This document shows positions 33,279 through 41,550 of a stretch of 64,000 bases of DNA, one piece after another (positions within the stretch are counted from its first letter, which is position 1; each line of letters begins with the position of its first letter). The translations under genes and the position numbers were made by a program. The stretch spans positions 1 through 64,000 of the forward strand of contig CAZJXD010000006.1 in the NCBI GenBank assembly GCA_964549945.1, given 5' to 3'. This DNA is from B25-G16 sp964549945 (GTDB lineage Bacteria > Desulfobacterota > DSM-4660 > Desulfatiglandales > B25-G16). Under the pieces are notes generated by a model. That model did not search any database. It was not told the DNA's origin and saw only the letters and a list, made by a program, of their open reading frames with translations.

Positions 33279-34943
33279 CTAAAAATGGACCTCTCCCCTC
33301 GATTGTAAACGATGTTCGATAAATATCTTAAAATCAGGAACGAAATCAGAAATAGGGAATCCCCTGTAAGTTAAGGACTCTTTTGGAACAATTGGAACAG
33401 ACGCGATAGTCCATGGATGCATCTGGACGTGATTCTGTATGGTACGGAAATCCTTGATTTTGAAATCCGGGCTCTTTAGTGCATTGCCTATCTTAATGGT
33501 AATTTCCCAATCTGGAATGGCACTTCCAGGTGGTTCGATCGCCTTTATGAGAGGCTTTCTGCGGTTCTCAGCGCAACTCTTTGTGCCGTTCATCTCGGTG
33601 AAAACTGTTGCAGGAAGAATGGCACAGACCTTAGGTGAATTACCGAGGGGTGAAGGATAGATATCTTGAATAATGATATGTTCAAGAGCGGCGAATTTCT
33701 CTACAGTCTCATTTGTTACGCTGTTTGCCTCTGCCACGTATAATATTTTGATATCCTTAAATATCTCACCTGATTTTTCTATATTGGGAAAGATAATTTC
33801 ATCATCTGCTATATAAAATATATTTGATTCCGCATAGATCCTGGCAAATTCGTGCAGGGCATAAATAGATTCATCCGTGAGTTGCCTTGAGGAGAGTACC
33901 GTTATTTCCCTGGGGCTGTAATTAGATAATATATGAGATATATGATGTATTGCCCTCTCCCAATCAGTATAGACTATCTTCCCGTCATCCCCGCGGATAG
34001 CAGGATATTTCAATCGATCAGGATTATTAAAGAGTGCGGGCAAACAGCATCTTCCCTTCACGCAGTATTCCCTTTTCCCGGCACTCATATCCCTGATGGG
34101 ATGTGCTCCCATGACCTTGTTCCATTTAGTATCAATGACAAGCTCACAGCCTTGCTCGCAGAGGATGCATGTTGTGGGGGTTTCGCTATCAGGATAACCA
34201 TACCACTTGGATCCCCTCACCGATAAGGCCCCTGTTGGACACACATCAACGCAGTGCATACAAAAGACGCAGCTCCCATCCACATGGAGTTTTTCAAATG
34301 AAGTGCCCACCTTTGTATCATGACCCCTTCGAATGAATGAGATGGCGCTTAGACCGAGGCTTTCTTCACAGACCCTGATACACCTCCCGCACAGGATACA
34401 TAAATTATAATCCCTGTCCATAAATGGATCATCTCTCTCGATGGGAACATCCTTATAGAAAAATGGGTATCTGATCTCTTTTAATCCCAGATATTCAACC
34501 AATTGCCTTAATTCACAGGTATCCCGTTTTGGACACATATTGCAGCCTGTAACCCTTCCGGCCTTTGATGAGGGGGCATTGAATTGCTCACATGTTTCCC
34601 TGATAGGACACACTAAACAGGCAGAAGGATGTTCAGATAGGATTAATTCCAATATCCCCCTTCGTAATGTCTCGATCTCGACTGAATTGGTGGTAACAAC
34701 CATATCAGGCTCAGCAGGTGTTGTGCATGATGTTACGTACCCTCGAACGCCCTCGACCTTTACAATACAGAGACGGCATGATCCTGTAGATGGCAAATCC
34801 GCCCTTGCACACAGGGTAGGGATATAGATACCTGATCTCCTGGCAACCTCCAATATCGTCTCGCCAGCGGAAAAGGATACGGCTTTTCCATTAATTATCA
34901 TCGTTTCTGTGGCCAAATTCTTCTTTTCAGCTAATTCCGACAT
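33279..34943 (-). CDS. NuoG-like iron-sulfur subunit with shortened molybdopterin-type domain
   Basis: A 554-residue subunit resembling the N-terminal half of NuoG/FdhA-type proteins. In order: [2Fe-2S] ferredoxin domain (TLCARADLPSTGSCRLCIVK), His-Cys3 region (SEHPSACLVCP, CNMCPKRDTCEL), two [4Fe-4S] motifs (CILCGRCIRVCEE, CVFCMHCVDVCP), and the CILCEQGCELV / GRCCLP cluster at the start of the molybdopterin-oxidoreductase domain. That domain runs only about 230 residues, too short for a full active site, and no H-cluster motifs are seen, so it is an electron-wire subunit rather than a formate dehydrogenase or [FeFe] hydrogenase. Next to NfnA/NfnB-like genes. Confidence 0.85.
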   Translation of the reverse strand: MSELAEKKNLATETMIINGKAVSFSAGETILEVARRSGIYIPTLCARADLPSTGSCRLCIVKVEGVRGYVTSCTTPAEPDMVVTTNSVEIETLRRGILELILSEHPSACLVCPIRETCEQFNAPSSKAGRVTGCNMCPKRDTCELRQLVEYLGLKEIRYPFFYKDVPIERDDPFMDRDYNLCILCGRCIRVCEESLGLSAISFIRRGHDTKVGTSFEKLHVDGSCVFCMHCVDVCPTGALSVRGSKWYGYPDSETPTTCILCEQGCELVIDTKWNKVMGAHPIRDMSAGKREYCVKGRCCLPALFNNPDRLKYPAIRGDDGKIVYTDWERAIHHISHILSNYSPREITVLSSRQLTDESIYALHEFARIYAESNIFYIADDEIIFPNIEKSGEIFKDIKILYVAEANSVTNETVEKFAALEHIIIQDIYPSPLGNSPKVCAILPATVFTEMNGTKSCAENRRKPLIKAIEPPGSAIPDWEITIKIGNALKSPDFKIKDFRTIQNHVQMHPWTIASVPIVPKESLTYRGFPISDFVPDFKIFIEHRLQSRGEVHF

Positions 34944-35037
34944 TGTTTCTCGCCTATCTTGTCATTCGTCATTCAAATTCATAACTCCAGAACTCCATTG
35001 ATTCATCACTCCACTTGGGAAAAAGCCTCCAAGTTTT

Positions 35038-35080
35038 AACTTTAGGCACTTATAACTTTAGCGCACTTTAGGCACTTTTA
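35038..35080. repeat. CTAAAGTGCC-type short repeat cluster, right
   Basis: ACTTTAGGCACTT, CTTTAGCGC and ACTTTAGGCACTTTTAG on the plus strand, the reverse of the units at 28676-28715. The stop codon of the receiver-NuoE gene (35068) lies inside this repeat, and its last residues (SAKSA) derive from it. Confidence 0.5.
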
Positions 35081-36075
35081 GCTGATTCGGCCCTATAGAT
35101 CTTATCAATAGCCCTTGATAACCTTGCGGGACTCATTTGCCCATAAACCTCATCGTCGATGGTCACAACTGGGGCTAAGGCACAGCATCCCAGACATGCC
35201 ACCCGTTCAAGGCTGAACAATCCGTCTTTCGTGGTCTGCCCTGGGATAATACCCAGTCTCGATTTCACTGCTTCGAGGATTATTCCGCCGCCGCCAACAA
35301 AACATGCAGTCCCCGTACAGCACCTTACAAAATGTTTCCCCGGCTTTTCAAATTTGAACTGGGCATAGAATGACGCCGTGCCAAAGATCTCATGCTCACT
35401 TATAGCTAATTCTCTGGCAACCAGTCCGATTGCCTCGTATGAAAGGTATCCGGCATATGAATGAACTGCCTGGAGCATAGCAATCAGGTTGTTGGCATCC
35501 CTCTCGTATCTATCCAAAACAGCAATGGTTATTTCTCTTAAACGTTCGGGCTCAGAGAGAGATTCAAGTGAAGGCCTGGCCTCAATTCTTCTGCGCTCGT
35601 CTATTGCAGCGGAAAGGCCTTGTAGTATCTTTTCATCAATGCTTGGAAGGGATATGTGCCCGGTTTTTGTCAGGGCTCCGAATCTCTCGATTACCTTTAT
35701 TTCTTCGGCCTCCTTACGCTGTATCGCCTCATTAACTGCCTTGATTATCTCATCAGGTGTAAATGGCTTGGCAACATAATCCATTGCCCCCCTCTTCATG
35801 GCCTCAGTTGCCCTTTCAATACTCGGATACCCGCTGATCATAACCACGGCAGAACCCGGCGAGGTCTCATCAAGCCTCGTTACCACGTCCATTCCGTCAA
35901 GGCCCGGCATCATCCAGTCGCACAGAACCACATCAAAGTAAGTATCCAGGACAAGGCTGAGTCCCTCTTCCGGACCTGTGGTCGTTACCACATAAAAACC
36001 CTCCTCCTCAAATATTCGCAGGCACGATGAGAGGACCATTGGATCATCATCTATGACGAGCATCTTTCGAGCCAT
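35068..36075 (-). CDS. Response-regulator receiver fused to a NuoE-like [2Fe-2S] subunit
   Basis: A 335-residue fusion starting ATG 36075, after AAGGAG. Residues 1-125 are a complete receiver (LVIDDDPM, CDWMMPGLDGMDVV, MISGYPS, AKPFTP) closely related to that of the receiver-FNT protein. A linker (about 125-180) leads to a NuoE domain: helical region AIGLVARELAISEHEIFGTASF, then [2Fe-2S] ligands CCTGTACF and CLGCCALAP. NuoE is the small NADH-dehydrogenase module subunit that pairs with NuoF, here encoded downstream at 28767. A phosphorylatable NuoE would let a kinase tune NADH-linked electron flow. All receiver and cluster residues are intact. Confidence 0.92.
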   Translation of the reverse strand: MARKMLVIDDDPMVLSSCLRIFEEEGFYVVTTTGPEEGLSLVLDTYFDVVLCDWMMPGLDGMDVVTRLDETSPGSAVVMISGYPSIERATEAMKRGAMDYVAKPFTPDEIIKAVNEAIQRKEAEEIKVIERFGALTKTGHISLPSIDEKILQGLSAAIDERRRIEARPSLESLSEPERLREITIAVLDRYERDANNLIAMLQAVHSYAGYLSYEAIGLVARELAISEHEIFGTASFYAQFKFEKPGKHFVRCCTGTACFVGGGGIILEAVKSRLGIIPGQTTKDGLFSLERVACLGCCALAPVVTIDDEVYGQMSPARLSRAIDKIYRAESAKSA

Positions 36076-36183
36076 AGGGCTTTCTCCTTTTTCCTCATTT
36101 TTCACTCGTCAATGGTCATCCGGAAAAGAGATATCCATAACGAATGAAACGTAGATCAGGGCTCTAAATCCAAGGTCAAGGAA

Positions 36184-36819
36184 CTACCCCACATAGGTCA
36201 CGGTAAAGCCGGCTGCGGTGAGCTCCTTGACGATGGGCCCGGTATCCTCGGTCTGGATCCTCAACACGATCATGTAGTCGCCCTCCTCGGGCCTCAGGAA
36301 GGTCATCAAACTCAGCAAAACCGCCTTTCTCTTGTCAAAGATCCCCATGATCCTCTGCATGATCCCAAATTCCCTGGAAACCTTGAGGTCGATTCTCCTG
36401 CCACCCCCCCTTACTCCAAGGACTTTCGTCATGAATCTCACGATATCCGATTCGGTGACCATGCCTACGATCACGCCATCCTCCACCACCGGAAAGCCGC
36501 CGTAACCCATCTCCTGACCTATCTTCAAGGCCTCTTCAGGGGGCATGTCAGGGGAAAGAGTGTAGGGATCTCTCACCATTACCTCTCTGACGGGTTCATT
36601 CTGGAGGGGACGATCCGATTGGCGGGCAGTTGAATGTCCAGCCGATGACGATTTCACCTCCAGCAGCATGCGCTCTGTCACCAGGCCTACCAGCATGCCC
36701 TTTCTCATCACCGGCAGCCGCCTGATCTTATGAGACTCCATGATCCTCCTGGCATCGTGGACCGATGTCTCCTCCTCAACGGCTACCACCGTGGTGCTCA
36801 TAAGATCCCGTATCCTCAT
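36184..36819 (-). CDS. CBS-pair protein with C-terminal ACT-like domain
   Basis: A 211-residue AcuB-type regulatory protein. Two CBS domains are seen: MRIRDLMSTTVVAVEEETSV...LPVMRKGMLVGLVTE, and VREVMVRDPYTLSPD...FPVVEDGVIVGMVTE. The last 65 residues (FDKRKAVLLSLMTF through PIVKELTAAGFTVTYVG) have an ACT-domain pattern. CBS pairs bind adenine nucleotides, ACT domains small ligands, so it probably senses energy or amino-acid state. The RBS GGAGGAG precedes the ATG. It lies between the receiver-NuoE gene and a sensor kinase, without a fixed operon partner. Confidence 0.85.
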   Translation of the reverse strand: MRIRDLMSTTVVAVEEETSVHDARRIMESHKIRRLPVMRKGMLVGLVTERMLLEVKSSSAGHSTARQSDRPLQNEPVREVMVRDPYTLSPDMPPEEALKIGQEMGYGGFPVVEDGVIVGMVTESDIVRFMTKVLGVRGGGRRIDLKVSREFGIMQRIMGIFDKRKAVLLSLMTFLRPEEGDYMIVLRIQTEDTGPIVKELTAAGFTVTYVG

Positions 36820-37186
36820 CTCCTCCTCCCGAATGACTCAAGAAAAAGCAAAGGCCTTCTCTCTTTGAAAATCTCCCTCCTGTCTAATGAACTCACTCAA
36901 TAACAGTGTTTGGGGTATATGGTGATACCACGGTGCATTCAAATGGCTGCTGTGGATGGAAGTCATTGCGAACAAATGTAAAGCAATCTTATGGATTGCA
37001 ATCTGGTATTACTCTATTGGTTTGAAGAGCCTGGTTCAATCAGGTACTTTACTCAAAAAAAAGAAAACCATACCCATTTTTTCATGGGTGTGGTTTTCCT
37101 CTGTGCCAATCCCCAATCTCTGTTAGGGGTTAATACCTACTTCGCGTATCTCTATTTACACGCGAAGGTTGAAAATAATGGCTATG
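36820..37186. other. Intergenic region with structured repeat and hairpin
   Basis: About 370 bases between the CBS gene and the truncated regulator. Contains structured repeat copy 3 (37037-37135) and an 8-bp perfect hairpin CTTCGCGT (37140-37147)/ACGCGAAG (37160-37167). The remainder shows no gene. Confidence 0.5.
37037..37135 (-). terminator. Strong rho-independent terminator, structured repeat copy 3
   Basis: On the minus strand AAAACCACACCCAT pairs with ATGGGTATGGTTTT, followed by CTTTTTTTT, a strong terminator. It is preceded by a second stem (CCCCTAA..TTGGGG). It shares AATCAGGTACTTTACT and the CTCTGTG block with copy 2 at 19436. It lies downstream of the NarX-type kinase gene. Confidence 0.75.
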
Positions 37187-37246
37187 TTAGTGGCAGCAGA
37201 AGATGCGGCGGTCATCGGCGAGCAGCACGGTGACGGTGTCTCTCAC
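37187..37246 (-). pseudogene. Truncated NarL/FixJ-type response regulator (N-terminal stub)
   Basis: Four bases after the kinase stop at 37251 a GTG-started frame reads MRDTVTVLLADDRRIFCCH and stops. TVLLADDRRI is the typical first strand and acidic pair of NarL-type regulators, which are the normal partners of HisKA_3 kinases such as the gene upstream. The rest of the regulator is gone, so only the first 15 or so native codons remain. The kinase therefore lacks its adjacent partner. Confidence 0.7.
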
Positions 37247-37250
37247 GGGC

Positions 37251-39068
37251 TTACCCCGTATCTATTGATGCAATGATCTTTGTTCCCTTTCCCGGCCTGG
37301 AGGTTATCTGTAAAATCCCTCCAATGAGGGCCAATCGTTCCCTCATGCTTATAAGGCCGAGGGCCCTCCTATTGGGTGAAGGGGTAAGCACATCGTCCAC
37401 CTCAAAGCCTATGCCATTGTCCTCGATAACGGCCTCTATCTTGTCGTCTCTGGAGATGAGGCGCACGTATACCTCCGTTGCCCTGCTGTGCTTCAAGATG
37501 TTATGCAGTCCCTCTTGGAACAGCCTGTAGATGGTTATATTGGTCATGGATTGAAGTGGTTTCTCAACGGGGTCAATGTCCCATTTCATTCGAATCTCCG
37601 AGTAGGATTTAAAGTCCTGACAGAGTTCCTCAATGGCAGAGCTAAGGCCCAGGTCTTCGATGACCGGTGGATGGAGCGCATGCGAGAGCCCCCTGATCTC
37701 CCTAATCGTTTTATTGACGAGGTAGGAGAGCTCGCCTATCTGATCCTTTATACCGAAGAGCTTTTCCGGTATCTTCTTATTCATCCTGAAGATACCCATC
37801 TTGAGCGTTGCCAATAGCTGTCCTATGTTGTCGTGAATCTCCCTGGATAACGATTCCCTCTCCTTTTCCTGTATATCTATGATCTGCCAGGACAGCGCCT
37901 TTATCCGCTCCTCTGCCTTCTTCCGCTCTATGATCTCCCTGGCCAGCGAGTCGCGCGAGACGGTAGTCCTGTGTAAATCCTCGGTCATCTTATTGAATGC
38001 GTGCACGAGATCGCCTATTTCATCCCGCGGACCGTAGTCAATCTTGATGGGTTCCAGATTTCCCTGAGAGATTCTCGATGCAGATCTGGACACCTCGGTA
38101 ATCGGCCTTGAAAACCGCTTTGATATAAACAGGGCGAAGATCGCCACCAAGATGGCGATAATCACTACCAACAAGATCATGGTGCTTCGTATTTCATAGG
38201 CTGCCTTAAACGCCTCTGAAATGGGTTGCGTGACGATAATACCCCAGCCCCAGCCATCAAAACCGTCATCGCCCAGCAACGCATACCCGGCGCTGATGAC
38301 ATCCTCGCCCCTGTCATTGGTATACTCGGAGATCCCCGTTTTGCCCGCGAGCAAATCCCTGACCACCGGAAACTCATGGAGGCGGTGAGCCGTGAGAAAT
38401 TCCCTTTCATCCGGTCCCGCGATTATCTCTCCCCGCCGATTGAGCAAATACGCGTGGTTATCGCCTACGGATCTCTCATCCAGCACCCTCACCCTTTCGA
38501 TGATATGATCCATGTTTACCCTCGTGGACAAAATGCCCACGACTTCCTTCCTATCCTTATCGGTGATGGGTGTATTGAATCCGATCACCATCTCCCACCT
38601 CGCTGTTTCCGCACGATAGGCATCCATGGGTACCACCTCGCCGTACACGCTTTGTCTTGTTCTCTGAAACCACGAGGTATCTGCCCTCGACTTCCCTATG
38701 AGCTCTCTCCGCGTACACGCTATGATGGTTCCATCGGGATCAAGAACGGAGATCGCCCTGTAATAAGGGTAGGCCGCGCCAACCTCATCGATATAGGCCT
38801 GCATTGCCTCCCTGTTTTTGCCCTTAAGCACCTCCGACTGGGAAAGGATCTTGATGTCCTGATACCGGGAGCTCACGTAGTAGGATATCTTCCTCCCACA
38901 ATCCCTGGCGAGGTCGCTCAAATGGGCCTTTGTGTTCTCCTCAAGCTGATTCCTCGATATCCTGAAGGCGATGCTTCCGCCCACTATGACGGGCACAAGG
39001 GACAGCAGGAGGAAGTAAAGGAGCAACTTTCTGCCGATGCCGAATGTAACCTTGCCTTGTCTATCCAT
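37251..39068 (-). CDS. dCache-HAMP sensor kinase, NarX/HisKA_3 type
   Basis: A 605-residue membrane kinase. The first membrane helix is at about 13-30 (LLLYFLLLSLVPVIVGGSI), a periplasmic dCache_1 sensor runs to about 295 (YRAISVLDPDGTIIACT, YLLNRRGEIIAGPDE), the second helix is IRSTMILLVVIIAILVAIF, then HAMP, a HisKA_3 box EKERESLSREIHDNIGQL and a HATPase with VIEDNGIGF and ALGLISMRERLALIGG. dCache domains of this form bind amino acids, amines or carboxylates. The partner regulator gene immediately downstream is reduced to 19 codons, so this kinase is an orphan or signals to another receiver. Confidence 0.92.
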   Translation of the reverse strand: MDRQGKVTFGIGRKLLLYFLLLSLVPVIVGGSIAFRISRNQLEENTKAHLSDLARDCGRKISYYVSSRYQDIKILSQSEVLKGKNREAMQAYIDEVGAAYPYYRAISVLDPDGTIIACTRRELIGKSRADTSWFQRTRQSVYGEVVPMDAYRAETARWEMVIGFNTPITDKDRKEVVGILSTRVNMDHIIERVRVLDERSVGDNHAYLLNRRGEIIAGPDEREFLTAHRLHEFPVVRDLLAGKTGISEYTNDRGEDVISAGYALLGDDGFDGWGWGIIVTQPISEAFKAAYEIRSTMILLVVIIAILVAIFALFISKRFSRPITEVSRSASRISQGNLEPIKIDYGPRDEIGDLVHAFNKMTEDLHRTTVSRDSLAREIIERKKAEERIKALSWQIIDIQEKERESLSREIHDNIGQLLATLKMGIFRMNKKIPEKLFGIKDQIGELSYLVNKTIREIRGLSHALHPPVIEDLGLSSAIEELCQDFKSYSEIRMKWDIDPVEKPLQSMTNITIYRLFQEGLHNILKHSRATEVYVRLISRDDKIEAVIEDNGIGFEVDDVLTPSPNRRALGLISMRERLALIGGILQITSRPGKGTKIIASIDTG

Positions 39069-39118
39069 GTTCTCGTGTACCTGCTCAGGAAAATGGAATT
39101 GCCCCCTAAGGGGCGCGC

Positions 39119-40132
39119 CTATATGCCGACTCCTGCGATAGAAGTCTTACACGCGGGACAATGCCCATCCTCAACGATGTTTTTGAGTATGGAATACCCC
39201 CACCGCTCGATCAATGGGCTTCCGCAGCGGTAGCAGTAGGTGTTCTCGTTCCCCCTTCCGGGCACGTTTCCCTCATAAACGTAATGGAGTCCGGCCTCCA
39301 GGCCTATCTCCCTAGCCATGTGTAAAGTCTCCACAGGGGTCCGCGAAACCCGGGTCATCTGATAGGTGGGATAGAACTGTGAGATATGCCAGGGGATATC
39401 GCGATCCACCCCTTTGATGAATTCGGCTATCTGCGTGAGCTCGCTCGAGCTATCGTTGAGCGTTGGGATAACGAGTGTGGTTACCTCAACCCATATGCCG
39501 AGCTCTTTGGCGAGCTTGATGGTGCGTAAAACCGGCTCGAGACGGGCGCCACATATCTCCTTGTAGAATGTATCGGTAAATCCCTTGAGGTCGATATTAA
39601 TGCCGTCAAGATAGGGCGAGATCTCGGTGAGGGCCTCAGGGGTCATGTATCCATTGCTCACGAAGATGTTCTTGATCCCCTTTGTATGGGCGAGTTTGGC
39701 CGTATCATAGGAAAGCTCGAAGAACACGGTGGGCTCCGTGTAGGTGTAAGCGATGGATTTGCACCCCGAACGCTGCGCATCCCTTGCGATATCTTCGGGG
39801 CTGATCGTATCGCCGACGATGTATCCCTTTCTCTCCCGTGTGAACTGCGATATGTCGGCATTCTGGCAGTGTCGGCAGGTGAAATTGCACCCTACGGTGG
39901 CAATGGAGTACGCCTTTGAACCCGGGTAGAATTGAAAGAGGGGCTTTTTCTCAATGGGATCAATATTGGCTGCGATAATCTTATCGTAGACAAGGCTAAA
40001 AAGGGTTCCTCCAATATTCTGCCTTACCCCGCAGATACCGTAGCTCCGATCTTTTATGGTACACCGATGGTTGCAGAGATTGCATTGCACCTTACCGTCA
40101 TCGAGCTTTTCATACAGCATGGCTTCTTTCAT
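39119..40132 (-). CDS. amrS: AmmeMemoRadiSam-system radical SAM enzyme (AmrS)
   Basis: A 337-residue radical SAM protein. Its N-terminal cysteine pair region (CNLCNHRCTIKDRSYGICGV) and radical SAM motif GCNFTCRHCQN (C-x3-C-x2-C) followed by GYIVGDTISPEDIA are diagnostic; the C-terminal Zn-ribbon-like part (YCYRCGSPLIERWG, CPACKTS) is also typical. The family partners AmrA (AMMECR1) and AmrB (Memo) in a conserved but biochemically unsolved system; those genes are not in this window. The gene lies 50 bases upstream of the dCache kinase start, though cotranscription is uncertain. Confidence 0.88.
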   Translation of the reverse strand: MKEAMLYEKLDDGKVQCNLCNHRCTIKDRSYGICGVRQNIGGTLFSLVYDKIIAANIDPIEKKPLFQFYPGSKAYSIATVGCNFTCRHCQNADISQFTRERKGYIVGDTISPEDIARDAQRSGCKSIAYTYTEPTVFFELSYDTAKLAHTKGIKNIFVSNGYMTPEALTEISPYLDGINIDLKGFTDTFYKEICGARLEPVLRTIKLAKELGIWVEVTTLVIPTLNDSSSELTQIAEFIKGVDRDIPWHISQFYPTYQMTRVSRTPVETLHMAREIGLEAGLHYVYEGNVPGRGNENTYCYRCGSPLIERWGYSILKNIVEDGHCPACKTSIAGVGI

Positions 40133-40366
40133 GGTTCCTGCCTCTCAGCGAATGGCTTGTCCAAGGCTCCTCTTATGGGATCATACCCCCGCAATGTGAT
40201 TATAACTATCAAAAATTACTGTAAAAACCGCTCGCTGTCAAGGAATGCTTTGCCGTTAAACCTCAACCGATCACAGTGGGCTCGGAGTCTGATGCGAAGT
40301 GGTTTTCCTTGTTGACGTAGCCATCCCGAGTTGCTACATCAATATCGATTGAGGGAAAGGCACACG

Positions 40367-41338
40367 ATGTTCGACTTTTTGGTCTATCTGACATTCCGGT
40401 CATTCCTTACGATGGTCTGCCTCCTTCCCTTCAGGCTCATTTCCCCCCTCGGGAGGCTGGCAGGCAGGGCATACTACCATATGGATAGGGGTCGGCGAAG
40501 GATCATCAACGCCAATATCTGTGTGGTGTTCGGAAGGGCTTTGGATAAAGAGGGGAGAAAGGCCCTGGGAAGGGAGAGCTGCGAGTACCTGGCCACCCAT
40601 ATCCTCGAGCTCTTAAAGCTCCATAAGGTGGCGACTCCCGAGAACTATCGAGAGTTCATAGAGATTACGGGGCTGTCCCATCTTATGAAATCCATACAAA
40701 GGGCCAGGGGCACGTTAGTGGTGTCGGGGCATTTCGGAAATTTTATTCTTATCAGATACCTATGCTACCTGAATATCCCTCCACGGGGTGCGATCATACG
40801 GGAGCTGGACAACCCCTACCTCGAGCGATTCTTCAGATCCATTGTGAAAGCCCATAATGCGATCACCATAAGGCCCGATGGGGCAATAAAGAGGATACTT
40901 GCGTTGCTTCCCTTAAATACAGTGCTCGCAACCCTCGCCGATCAGAAAGCGGGTGGCAACCCCATAGTGGGGAGACACGGCATTGTAGTGGATTTCTTTG
41001 GCATCCCCTCACAAACCCATGTAACGGCTCCGCTGCTCGCCAGGCGCACTGGGGCCGGCATTGTACCGGTATTCGTGGTAAGGAGAGGCACCGGCAGGTA
41101 TCGAATCGAGATAAATGAGCCTCTCGAGCTTGCCCATACCTCGAATGAGGCACGCGATCTGGAAACCAACACCCGGAGACTAAATCGGATATTCGAGGCT
41201 TACATAAGGAGGTATCCTCATCATTGGTTCTGGCTGCACAGGAGGTGGAAGGATATTCCCGGCATTGAGGATCTCTACACCACGCACAATCCCCTTGAGT
41301 TAGTTGAAAACTTCAAGCGGGATTTGGGTAAGCCTTAA
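40367..41338 (+). CDS. LpxL/HtrB-family lysophospholipid acyltransferase
   Basis: A 323-residue membrane-associated acyltransferase. ATG 40367 is taken as start over an ATG at 40331, because the protein then begins with the usual N-terminal hydrophobic segment (FLVYLTFRSFLTMVCLLPF). The catalytic H-x4-D/E motif is seen as SGHFGNFILIRYL, followed by IRELDNPYLERFF, DQKAGGNPIVGRHGIVVDFFG and the C-terminal YPHHWFWLHRRWKDIP. Family members add secondary acyl chains to lipid A precursors, which supports a Gram-negative outer membrane. Free-standing on the plus strand between AmrS and nadA. Confidence 0.88.
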   Translation: MFDFLVYLTFRSFLTMVCLLPFRLISPLGRLAGRAYYHMDRGRRRIINANICVVFGRALDKEGRKALGRESCEYLATHILELLKLHKVATPENYREFIEITGLSHLMKSIQRARGTLVVSGHFGNFILIRYLCYLNIPPRGAIIRELDNPYLERFFRSIVKAHNAITIRPDGAIKRILALLPLNTVLATLADQKAGGNPIVGRHGIVVDFFGIPSQTHVTAPLLARRTGAGIVPVFVVRRGTGRYRIEINEPLELAHTSNEARDLETNTRRLNRIFEAYIRRYPHHWFWLHRRWKDIPGIEDLYTTHNPLELVENFKRDLGKP

Positions 41339-41404
41339 CATGCTGATTTTTTGACTAAATAGGTCAGACAATTTCGATTATGCATTGCAATCAATAAGCA
41401 TTTT

Positions 41405-41488
41405 GAGTGTTCAGTGTTCAGCAAAGACTTCACTCCCCTTCATTGCTCCTTATCCTACTGAACTCTGAACGCTGAACACAGAACACTA
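41405..41488. repeat. TGTTCAG-type inverted repeat upstream of nadA
   Basis: AGTGTTCAGTGTTCAGC (41406-41422) pairs with GCTGAACACAGAACACT (41472-41488) at 16 of 17 positions with a 49-base loop. It is a hairpin-type dispersed repeat, 60 bases before the nadA start. Confidence 0.6.
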
Positions 41489-41550
41489 ACATGGATTCAA
41501 AGTTGAAGCGAATCTCAAATATATTTGGCTAGATCTAAGGGAGCACTACA

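Noticed and set aside
33279..34943. [FeFe] hydrogenase or formate dehydrogenase catalytic subunit
   Set aside because: No H-cluster motifs, and the molybdopterin domain is far too short.
16930..37135. Known riboswitch class for the three-copy repeat
   Set aside because: Compared by eye with preQ1, THF, fluoride, ZTP, SAM and glnA-type motifs; no consensus core seen.
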